64,000 nucleotides of DNA, taken from assembly GCA_011037195.1 (NCBI GenBank), contig JAAEAF010000343.1:455429-519428 (forward strand). Reading direction: 5' to 3'. Both the position numbers and the translations under genes were made by a program. Positions within the stretch are counted from its first letter, which is position 1; every line of letters begins with the position of its first letter. Positions 11,357 through 23,300 of this stretch are shown one piece after another. Under the pieces are notes generated by a model. The model was not told the origin of the DNA and did no database searches. It saw only the letters and a list, made by a program, of their open reading frames with translations. This stretch comes from Triatoma infestans. Its lineage: Eukaryota; Arthropoda; Insecta; Hemiptera; Reduviidae.

Positions 11357-14232
11357 GTGAGTCCAGACCCGGCTTTCATTTACTTACATTCTTCTATTTC
11401 CCAAACATTCCCCGTTTTATTTTAATTTCTTTTTATAGCATTTTATTTTTTACTTGAACTTCTAAGAGTAATTTTTTGTTTAATAAAAATATTTCTTTTC
11501 TTTCTTACCGGGCCTTTCAATGAAGTTTGTATTTTTACAAATACAAACCACGTTAGAAGTTAATATACAATAGGCCTTTGCCGAGTTTCTCTCCCTATCC
11601 TTGGTACCACACTTCCAAAAACCTTCCCCTACAGTGGGGTACTCATCGCAACCCCCATGTTTTTTTTTCTCTCCCTCGATCTCCATTCTCTCTTTCTCTC
11701 CAATATAGAGTGTACTGTTGGATTTAGCTTTGCCCTTTCTCCGCCATTTTATTTTCTCTTCCACCGCCTTATATTTTTTTCTCTTTTTCCTAAAAACACG
11801 TGGAAATATTAAATAGTACAAGTGTGTAACTAAGAGAGATTTTTATTAATGGAAATGAAATAACGTGAGAAAACGATTTCTTTCTTTCCACCACTACTTT
11901 TTTTGTGAATGTTACACACATTAAAAAAAAAATTATCTCGTCTAGAATACATACACACACTCTCAGACTAGTGTGTAAACATCCTGTTAAAGTAGCTTAT
12001 ATTAAATATGTAACTACAACCCACACTAGCGTTCACTTATACAACTATTTAGTTATCAATTTTTTCCCCCCAGCCATACTCTTTTTGTATGAGTCTGAAC
12101 GTAGACGTAATAGAAGGGGGGGCTTAACTTTTTTCCATCTTCCTTGAATAAAGTTGGTTCCTCTGCTAGCTTATAATATTCAAGATATTTTTAAGCTTTA
12201 TTTTGCATTTTACAAAGATATCTTTTAAGCACAGCTACTTATTCACTGCTTTATATATAGCTATGCAGGAAATACCGTTCTAATGAATCATTTGAGTAAG
12301 CTCATCCTACACATGCTTTGTGACATGGTGTTGTGGCATGGTTGCCTTATACAAAAATGCCTTAAACAAAACGAATATGTCTTAATATTTATTCATTTTA
12401 TCCTAAACAATAATATGTTCTTATTTCTAAATTTTCTTGTTAATTTATTTTGTATAATTTTAAGTACTAGTATTTTCAATTGATCAAATATTAATGTGAA
12501 GAAATAAAAGCAAAGAACGACTTAGGGTCGGAAATAGGCGCGGCCATCTTGGCTTTTTCTCTCTACATGTGAGATCTTAACTATGAGAATTTCCTCTTAC
12601 TATAAACAGGAAGTAGGTTATAATATTTCTGTTTCTCAGATAATTTCCTGCCTTTATTTATTTATTTTTTTTTAAATTATATCCTTTTTAAGACAGAAGT
12701 TAACCTGATTTCTTTTTTCAAAGCATAGTTTTTTTTGTAAGATTAAAACAATTCTTACAAAAAAGAAATATCCGAAATAAAATTTAAATAAAAAAGAAAT
12801 AAGAACATCACACACACATACAAGAATGATGTAGTAGAGTGCCCTTGGATGTTAGTTTAGTATAACCGGAAATAGGTCCCCTCTGAGAGGAGAGTCCCTC
12901 CCTTCCGGTCTGTCCGTATAAACATCTGTCTGCAGCTTGAGGCCAATCAACTTTGCCAGCTCTCTAGAGCTACGACCATCATTGTCGTCCCAGTCATCGT
13001 CCCGCCCAAACTATCGTCCCTCCTTCTCCTCCTGCTGCCGACCCTCCTGCGAGCGCGCGGCAATAACACATAATTATGTTTATATATATGTATGTGTGTG
13101 TGTGTGAGAGAGAGAGAGCGCGCGAGAGAGAGAAAACTGTATACATTCCTTACAACATTACTATATAGTACTTAACTGTTTTTTTGTGTGTGTCATACTG
13201 ATGTTGCAGTACTTGAATTTTACTTCGAGTTTTGTTCTTCAAAATTTGAGATTTAATTTACTCAAATTGTCATAAAAATAAAAGGAAAATAACCTAAAAT
13301 ATTTCGTCTTAAATTCACGTTTTTATTGAATATCTTCATTATTTTAAATTGGCTTCCTAATGTTCTAAAATGTGAGATTAAGCATAATTTAAAAAAAACT
13401 TTCATCGTAAAGTATTTTCAAACTGATAATATTTCTTATAGAAGATTTTAGCGGAATACTACCACTGTTGTACTTAGATTTCCGTAGAGCTCTCACCTAC
13501 TTATTTTAGTTTAGTTGGATCTAAAATAACGTAAATTTTAGTTTATAAACTCTATCACTCTGTGGTATAGCCTTTCATCTTAACGGTGAATATTGTGTAA
13601 TGTGCTGCAATTTTTTTTAAAGCGAATTCATAAATTGTATCGGTGTACTGTTTTAATTAAGAAAAGTTAAATCTTGAAATAATGTTCAGCCTCATTCTAT
13701 GATCATGTGAAGTATTTGTGTAAGTATCTTGTATCTGCGGTTTTTTAATTTTTATTTTCTTCTTGATTACTGGAAATATAAATGTAAAAATATAAATTAG
13801 GATGCCATATCATTCGACATTGTATTTAATTTGAACATAATCTATATAAAATTATAATAATGCTGTTTCTAGTTTTATGGTCATTTCGTTTTCAATTTTG
13901 CCCCTTCTCTTTTTCATTTTACACGTCATGTGTTCACTCAGCCAGCAGTAGTATGTGATATATATATATATAATCTGATGAGTGTGTGTACGTATTTACT
14001 ACTAAAGGGATGAAATGGCTTATTCCTGACCTACCTTTCCATTTCAGGTTTTATCTTTTGTTAAAATTGAATAGAATTAATTGTGAGCTGGGAGGTTTCA
14101 CTGCTATTTTATGTCCTTATTTATATACAATATTTATATTTTCTTTTACTTAAATCTTCTTTTCATTTTAAACAAATAAGTAAGATTAATAAATTTAACT
14201 GTCGTTTTAAAGTTGTTTGTTTTTGTTTATAG
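11357..14232 (+). other. Probable first intron with a second GC-rich promoter-like patch
   Basis: Mostly AT-rich. At 12538-12553 there is a GCGGCCATCTTGGC sequence whose reverse complement resembles a YY1/Pleiohomeotic site, and 12840-13075 is GC-richer with a CT-rich run ending in 'gcgagcgcgcgg'. GA/GT microsatellites follow at about 13093-13131. This could be an alternative promoter. No coding exon in the PPP4R1 frame was found here. Confidence 0.25.
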
Positions 14233-14339
14233 GCACCTGATTGGCCGGACAGGTTTGGAGAATTTAAGAGCAGTTGCTGCGGTACCACAGAAAGCTGCAG
14301 CGTTTTTGGAACAGTTTACAGCGGCTGCGTACACAAGCG
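14233..14339 (+). CDS. PPP4R1: PPP4R1 exon with first conserved repeat
   Basis: The acceptor is TTTATAG and the donor GTAAGT. The second base begins the frame, giving HLIGRTGLENLRAV and then a helix ending AAAYTS. This aligns with MVARSLLDTLREV of the human protein and precedes DDQVRCEILEYLPHM in the next exon. The exon ends one base into a codon. An alternative frame reads openly from the ATG at 11291 (APDWPDRFGEF...) but does not continue into conserved sequence. Confidence 0.8.
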
Positions 14340-17300
14340 GTAAGTGGAGCGTTTTTTTATTTTTTTTTCCAATAAAATATTTCTTAATATAGTGAAACAA
14401 TTATTCACTTGGATTCTCTTGAATTGCATTTGTAAACTTTTCCCATATAGTTTTGCGATTTGGTTGAAAGTAATAGTGGTTTCATAGGTTGGAAAAATTG
14501 AGACATTTACTTTTTAAACAAAGTCTCTATAGTCTTTTACTCAAGTCTATAAAGACCGTGTCTTATATTTTAATTATTACAGTTATTAGATTTTTTAATA
14601 AAACAATAGTTTTTATTATAAATAATTAGTTGTATATAAATTGGTAATAGATTGCAAATTTCTCTAGTATTATAAAAATTAAAAAACAAAAAAAAACACT
14701 GTTTTACATTTGAAGCATACTATTAAAATAATAAACAAGATTCTATCTTATTTTTAGAAAATTCAAATGCAGAGAGAGAGATTTCTGTTGTAGATTATTT
14801 AAGTAAATTAGTTAAAAGTTAACACATTGTGTGTGTGTTCGGGGAGGTGGGACTTTGTTACAGCAGTTTTCCAGACAGGAAGTGAACAGAGCACGTGCTA
14901 TCTATATTTACACTTCCGCTTGTGTTCTACAATAATAAGAAATGTGTGGATGATGTTTTAGTGGGGAGTTGTTTGGAAGAGAAATATATTGAATATGATA
15001 GGTATTTTTTATTTCTCGAAACATTATATTAATTTTATTTACAATTTAATTAAAATGGTAATAAGTAATAAAATAGATTAAAATAATAAAGGGGAACATA
15101 CTTTTATTAAAGTAGCCACGCCCTACAGAGTGCACTGATCTCACACAGTTCGTCTGTGTCGGTTGCTCACTGAGGGAGCAATGGAAATATGTAGTGGGGA
15201 TCTGGCCGGACGTGACGTCACAGTCAGGGGTCAAATAGTCTCAGTATAGTGGTTGAATGTGTGTGTAAGTGTGTGGTATGTAGTGAGTGAAAACGTATAT
15301 ATGTATATGTAAGTGTGACTATCTCACACTGGAGGGAGATGTAGTGCAGTAGTTACAACTGTGTGTAAAGTAGATTGGGTGGAGTGGTGGTTACTCTCTC
15401 TCTATCTACAAGTATACTAGAGAGAGAGAGAGAGAATGTGTGTGACTACTTTTTTGTCCGTCCTCCTCGCCGCGCTTGTAATTCTCATTGCTTTTTCTGC
15501 TCTTTCATACTACTTCACCACTTATGCTACACACTTACTAAATAGGTATTGTTTTTGCGGTATAGGAAGTGTGTGTGAGTGTCTGCGGGGGGATGATGTC
15601 CATGTGATGATGGCTCGAGGCTATCTTGGCTATTGGCCCCGTTGTATGTATGGTGGACCCTCCATTTCTACATTCCTCACATACCGAGAATTCTTCTTTC
15701 GCTCTCCCTCTCTTCCCCCACTGTCGTCTGCATACTCTGTCTCTTTCCTATACTCGGGCAGTCGACCCGCCGCTCAGCCCACTCCCTCCTCAACTTTACA
15801 CCACACAAGAGCAAGCAAGCCGTTAGAACATATTTATATATATATATATATGTCACCGTTATACTTGATTTTGTTTGCCAGTTTTGTAAGCTCTGGGTAA
15901 TAATTAAAAGGATAACAAAAAAATATGAGAAATGGAAAACTTGTTTGTTATAGGCCATGTCTCAGTTTGTCTTCCTTGAAGGCATCTTTCTTGATTTTTT
16001 AAGATTGTGAAATGCTTGAAGATCTTTTTTTTTTTTAAATTTCTTAGATATATATAGAATGATTGGTTATGAATGTTATGAGAGTGGAACCTGTACGGAC
16101 TGTGTTATGTATGGAAGCGATGCGCGATCGTACAGTGGCGCGCAGCAGTATGCCGTGGAAAGCTCATGTAGAAATAACAGTGTTGTGTAGGAGAAATGTA
16201 GAGGGGAGTTATATAGCACTCTCACAGTTATTGATCGTAGCCGGCATCCCCCTGGCTGTCCTGACTCCCCTTCTCGACCGGCTATGCTCCTACCACTACG
16301 CGGCCGATCTTAAAGCACACCGTGGCTGCTGCTGCTGCTCTCTCCCCTCTCTTGTTTCGCTCTTCTCTTCTCCATTCAAAGTCCCAACATACTATAATAC
16401 TACGACTACGGGCGGCACAACCACATACCGGCCCACAACGGTACGTACACCCCCCGTTCCACTCTATCCTTCTTACATTCTATGTATTACGCTTTCCTCC
16501 ATACTCTCTTCCTCTTCCTCGTCCTTGTTCTTCCTTCACATTCTGTCCATATCATCATCAATTTTTTTTTACTATTGACAAAAAAAAGTGTGTATGAATG
16601 CATAGTAATCACGTTTACTCGCATTCTTTTTCATGTATTTTTTATTGCTTGCTTTTCTAGACGACCAGGTCCGATGCGAAATTTTGGAATATCTACCGCA
16701 TATGGCACTATTGCTCAGCGAAGATTCCAACAATCTACATTTGAAGAGTCTAATAACTACGCATTTATTACCAATTGTTGCCGCATCACTATCAGATCAC
16801 AGTACTCAGGTTATCTTTTTTTTTCTTTACTTTAAATCTAGCTCTATACATATATAGTAAACCAGGCTTTAAACCGGGTTTCAAATGTTATAAATTAAAA
16901 CACAAATATACAGAAAAGTAATTTATTTCTTATTTTAATGTTTTATTCCGGCTCTCAACTACAGGTGGTTAAAATGGCCGAATCTGCTCTGTTGACAATG
17001 CTGGAACATTGTCTTGTTGGTGCTGAATATATAGAGACCAGAATATGGCCAGTGATAAAGGCAAGAATGCAACATTCGCCAAGTACAGAGAATACAAATG
17101 CTGTGCTAACTGTATGTATTATTTTTTTTTTAACCAATATTTTCTTTAATTGAATACATGATTCTTTTAAAAGGCTGTGGTTTTTTGTTCCAAAATAAAT
17201 TAACATTCCTTCTTAATTTATAAACTCAATAGAGGGTAATCCAATTAATGGTAACCATTTCGTTCAAATATCATCATCAGGAGGTTGTAAATATTGATAA

Positions 17301-20300
17301 TTATTGATAAAGTTAATTTATTTTCGGAATAGAGGTTGCATTCCTTTTTCCCTTTTTTTTTTAATGTGATTCTTACCCAAATACAGGAGAATCTTAAATT
17401 CAAATCAGTTTATCTTACAAATAAAACAATCATGCAACCATATCTCAATTATTTAAAAATAATAGTATTAATAACATTTTATTTGGATTTTAATATTAAT
17501 CTGTAGGGATATCATCACTTTTTGTTTTGATGTTTTATTCTTTTTTATTATTTTAATATTGTTTAAACAGATTTTTATGAATCTCTGCATTAAAATAATT
17601 GTGTTCTAATAAATTATATTCTGAATTTACAAAATTTTTATGTTTATTTATGTAATAAATCATATTTGACAATTTGCAAAAAGTAGTCTCTCATATGCAA
17701 GACGTGTTATATGTTGCTGTCTGGTATCACTGGCAGCAGCCCGGCTTGATTAAAATCTTCTTTTTCCAGAAGTATACAATAATTTGTTTGTATTTAGGTT
17801 TTTTCTGTTATCTTCTGTAAGTGTATAGTTACAACGTAAGTACGATGTTAGATTTTGGATATATTTTTATACAGAAAACCGGTTGATGATGTATACCTCC
17901 CGGTCGATTTATTATCGCGATGATCAGGTCGTGCTCGCGCAAGATAAAGAAGATTAGGAATTTATAATGCGAAAACTTAGAAATGAGTACGCTGTGTGGG
18001 GATAATTGACCATAATTTCGACAAAACCGTGTATATGGTGATGGAGACGTGGGGGAGGATTTGGAGTTAATAGGGGAGACTACTGTGGTCTAGTTAGGAA
18101 TTTAAATATCTGGTAGGATAGATACAGGAGGGTTGGAGTTGGGGATACAGAAACGAAATGGGAAAGCAAGAAAGGCCAGATTATTCCGTCATTGAAGGAA
18201 TCCTTCTTTATCATCAGAAAAGTTGTGGCAGACATGGATTTCTGGCGTATGTCCATCGTAAGAGTACAATAGACAGGTTAAGAAATGAGTTAAAGAATGT
18301 GAGAGAGGAAATGTGTGTAGTCGAGGATGTTGGAGAGAGCAACAAATGAGTAGGAAATTAGTTTGGTTCGGCCACGTTAAGAGAACGAGTCCAACTGGCG
18401 GATTAAATCCCCAAGGGGTGTAAGAGAAGAGGATGGCCGAGGTACCAATGTAATGACGAACTAGAGTAAGAGATGGCGGGTCGTGGTCTGGGGAGGAGGA
18501 CAGTGGTAGATGGGAGAGAGGCGCTTTTGACATTTTGCAGTCGGATGATGCTGTTTTCAAATTGTACATTATTAAACCCAATATATTGCGACTGACATAG
18601 TAACCATATAGCAGGCGGAAGTGATATATTCAAATACATGTTATAAGGCTTAACCATGAAATCCCTTGTGCAAATTGTCAAATTCCAATGGGAAATTATT
18701 TCTTATTCAAATTTTTATTTTTGTACTGTGTGTTTATTGTTAATATTAATTTTTTTTAATTACTGTTGAATGTGAATTTTGTGTTTTATAATAGAATTAC
18801 TAATGGAATTTATTTACATGTTTTTCTTGTTTTGACTGTTTTAAAAGTTTATTTTAAAAGAAAATATAAAGCAGGGTCTATATGATAAAACCACAAGTGG
18901 ATTTGGAAAAAGATTGTTGCAGAATATTGGAGATGTGCTGCCCACGTGAAAGACATGGGTAGTGAGATGATATAATTTGGATGTACGTCTCACTACCTTG
19001 TCTTTCATGCGGTCACACATCCTTTACATCACAACCTCTTTAAAGTAGATAAATACAATTGCATGAGGCACAGATTGTGAAAATATATATATATTTTGTT
19101 TGTTTGTACAAAAAATTAAAATTGAGCATGCCACCGAACTACATATCAACTACAGCAAACCACTAAATGAATATAGAAGAAAATTTAAAGCTTTTATTGG
19201 CAGAGAGTGGTTGATGAGCGTATTTTTAACAGCTGTTCAGCCAAATATGTAATGTATATTATATTGGTGTATATACCTTTTAGATAAACGTTTCTTTCAT
19301 TGTTTTCCTTCTCAATTCTGTGCTAATTATATTATTTATGAAGTAAATTCACGCTCGTGTCGGTGGCATCAAAGCTGGTTTGTCATAGAGTTAGTTGAGC
19401 ATTTAATGTGCCATTCCTATCACAGCCAGCTTTGATGAGCACCGGCATGGGTATATACACACACATCATCATCATCATCAGATCACCAAAATGTTCTACA
19501 TCAGCAACTCCACATCAGCTGTAACTTGTGGATTCGTGCTGCTCTGTTCATCCATCAACTGTGTGTGCCTTCTCTACTTCTCGTGTAGTTCTGTGTGTGA
19601 TCATCCATGTGAACAGCCACCTCCTACATATGCACTACACTAGTGCATCTCTGGAAATAATTGCGTGTTTCTTCGTGTGCATTCTTCAGTCAAATGCACT
19701 CACCACAGCTCTGAAATGTGATTGTTGCTTTTTATTCTTCTAGAAGACGATGTAACTGGCGGAGAGACCATTCATTGCAATGGCGGAGTCGTCAATGTGG
19801 TTGTGCCATGCGTTTTATTTTATCGTCATATCACAGCCACTTTGATGAGCTTTGACATTGTAAACAGTCTGCTTTTTTTATATTATCAGCGTAATTTATC
19901 CAAACTGTAGTGTGTTAAATTTATATAATGTATGTAGTAAGTAGCATGTTATAATATTAACTTATTCTTTAAATGTCTTTAATATTTCCATTACTTCAAA
20001 AGATGGTGTTTAATAACTAGGCAAGATTAGCGGTGATTAGACATTTATTAAACAAAAATAATTTTTTTTTATTTAATCAGTCAATTAATTGTCCATATAA
20101 TTTATTGGATAATTTACTGTTATTTATTTAAAAAAAAAAAATCATACTTAAATTTCATATTGTTTCATGTAAAGTTAAAAAAGTTTCTCAGGCTGTTCTG
20201 TAAAATGATGTCACCATACAAGAAGGGAGATGATTGAGTATGGTGCTTTTGGAGTGTAGACCAAGTGTTTGTTTATAACATTTTAGATTTTACTTCAAAC

Positions 20301-23300
20301 AGGTACGATCATAAATCCCTATAGTTTTAAAATCTAAAATTTGAGAAACGCCAAGGCTGAGGCGAGAAAATTTCTGATCCCCGGATTCGGCACCACCAAA
20401 TTACTACCACTAAACTCTTTTGGAGTCGCTTGCGAGCACATATAGTACTCATATTCTCCAAGAAGATGAAACGGTGCTGTATGCTTCCTTAAGAAGCAAT
20501 GCCTGGTGACCAGGAAGCTGATTCTCCTTAGCTCTCCCGTCGTTTTGTCAAGGAGATAAATTGTGCGGAATCTTTTTTAAAAGACCTTCCAGGGAATGAA
20601 TGCCTTTGCCCCACATAATATTCTGATTCTTATTGTCTTGCAACACCACTCCGTTGTTTTTGAGCAATAGGAATGGTTAGATTCAAACCCATCTAAATAC
20701 TAGAATTTTGAAAATAATGGAATTTTTGATGTTTCAGAGATGTATTGGTAAATAGAATTAAATTTGATATAGATTTTCTTTCTTTTATCATTTTGATACC
20801 GGAGCTGATAAATTGGCCTTGGCAATTACAAAAAAGCATTAAAAAGTTCTCAAAAAAAAATCTGGTTGAAACACTCACACACACACTTCCTCTTACTCCG
20901 AATATAGTCATGTCTAGCTTGATTATATTGAAATATATTATTCACTTTTAATTGGATATGATAAGAATTGTTATTAGTTTTTGTATTAATCAAAGTATCT
21001 GAATTTTGTTATATTCTGTGTAATACATTTATTATTGGATAAAACGTAATTTTTTTTTGTTTTTTTTTTTTTGATAATGTTAAAAAATATATATCAAGTT
21101 TTTTGAATACAAAATTTTATATTTCTGTTTCTTAATTATTGTTGGCTGTTAATTTTGGGATTGATTGTTTTTTAATCTTAATTTTTGAAGTAAAAGTTTT
21201 TTTTTTTCAGAGATAAGACAGACGAAAGAAGAACGAAGAAGTAACGAAAAATGTGAAAAGTGTGGACAGAGACCACGCCACGGGGACTTACGGTGGTTCC
21301 AGTCAAATTGGCTGTGAAATGTAGTTTCAGTTCCATATCACAGCCATTTTTGACGAGTCCTGCCGTAATGTCAAATTCATCCTATAAAATATTAACTGAC
21401 TTACTATATTTTTCTTGTTATTATTTATTTTTTTATTATTATTTCTATAACTTATGTTGTACATAATAATTTATTTTTTAAAAAAGCAGGTGACACCGTC
21501 TCACAAAGTGGCTGTTGTATGTTTGTAGATATATCGTTATCATATCACAGCCAGCTTTGGTGAGCGGAGTTTCCAAGGCTGTTGCCCAATCTCGCACGCA
21601 CTCTACTACACTTTTCCTTCTGTAAATGGCCAGAAGAAAATAAAATGTCTTCCTTTCTTTTCTAGAGGTTAAACAATACTTTCATATTTTCTCAAATAGA
21701 TTATTAGAAGAAGAGGAACTATGTGGCTGTTCAGCGGTTCTTCAGAGACTTTGCTTGTGAAGAAAGAAGAAACAGAAGGCAATAAGTGGGAAGTCATTCG
21801 TCAAAGTGGCTGTGACTATGTCTCTTTTCTTTTTCATATCACAGCCAGCTTTGATGAGCGATTTTTCATTCAGTTTTTCCTTTTTTATAAAAAAAAAAAA
21901 TAGTAAGATAATAACTTTGTGTTGTTATTAAAAATTTTCTCTTATATCTTTTATCGACTTAACGATACTTATTTCCTATACAGAGTGCACCCCCCAAAAA
22001 TGTATTCACTTTAGTAGACAATGTCCATAAGGCAGTCAGTAAGGGCAAATACGCGAGTCATGCTTGGTATATGAACAACAGAAGACCCTTTTATACTTTA
22101 TCTCACTCCCAATGTTTTAACAGAATATCTCAAAAACGGAAAGTCGCAGGAAGCGCAAACTTTGTATTCCATTTAGGTACTTAATTGCCGCATAGGACAT
22201 ATTGATATTTGGCAAGATGCATCAACTGAGAGAGCGACTTTACTGAAGTGGTTTTTTCAGTTTTTCGTGATTTTTCTGGAAACTTTTTCCGCACCAACGA
22301 TTTTCTTCAAACTTGGAATGCTTGCTGCATAGATAGAAACGTATAACTTTAATTTGAAGCATTTTTCTTTAAAAAAAAATTAAAAGGGGTATTGGGAATA
22401 ATTTGTATAAACTTTGTTGTTTGATATGAGTGCCATACAAAAGGCTGCTAAGGTAGATTAGTAAAATCCCCACCACCATTTTTATGGTCAGCCCAACAAA
22501 CGCAACGTTGCAAGTTTAAAGCAAATTTTTTGATTAAATTATATTAAGTAGGTAAAATGTTTTTGAACAGAAACCCCAACACGTCAGGCAATTAATTAAC
22601 ACCACCCCCTCTACCACCTGAAGGGGCACCCTAAAGGGTGTGGATGCATGTGCAGTAGAAAAGCCAGCCAAGCTGGATGTGTGCCCACTATAAGGAAGAA
22701 AATAAATATGTCTGAATGCAAAGAAATGTGTCTGAATTCCTAATTAATGGTGAACCCCCAGTTACAGCTCTGCTTTATTGTGTATAATCTAGTAATAAGT
22801 GTTTATTATACAGATAATTTTCCTGTTGAAGTTGTCTGTACATTTTGTTTGAATTTGAGATTTATTCTTTAATTTTATCTGTTTGAATTATAAGTCTGAA
22901 TTTTAATATACGGTGGTACGCAGTTCCTGGAAAGCATCAGAGATGTTTTTCTATTGCTGGGTCCATCTTAGGATAGACTTGTTATATCAGATCAAAATGA
23001 ATATCTGTAAAGTATTATTAATTTGTATGAATAAATTTGCGGTATGTTGCCTATAAACTAAACTGTGGGTACGACTGCGCACTCAAGTAGTTTGGGACAC
23101 ATTGCTTAATTTCACATGGGAGATATCAGACCAAAACTTGTCGATGACCACAAATTGGAGCATATTCTCATGGAAGAAATTTCCTGTCTCTGATAAAATT
23201 GTTTATAATAAACGGATTGTTTAGTATTAGCAAGGAAATAATGTATTAATTGGGTAAAATTTCTTAAACAAATAAAAAACGCAGATGGATGGTTTCAATT

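Noticed and set aside
13966..14020. CTGATGAG near 13977 as a canonical hammerhead
   Set aside because: No GAAA box follows a stem II; the downstream sequence does not fold in the required way.
15436..15958. Overlapping long ORFs on both strands in the PPP4R1 intron
   Set aside because: They arise from CT/GA-rich and TA-repeat composition. The peptides are low-complexity and end in (TA)n-coded Tyr/Ile runs.
16063..16597. 171-codon ORF just upstream of exon 16661
   Set aside because: It contains CTG- and TCC-repeat coded Cys/Ser/Leu runs, lacks homology, and is not in the PPP4R1 frame.
19441..19777. Possible extra miR-2 hairpin between the first miR-2 and miR-13a-like hairpins
   Set aside because: Strings such as 'gtgaacagccacc' and 'caccacagctctg' lack the TATCACAGCC seed region and show no complementary arm.
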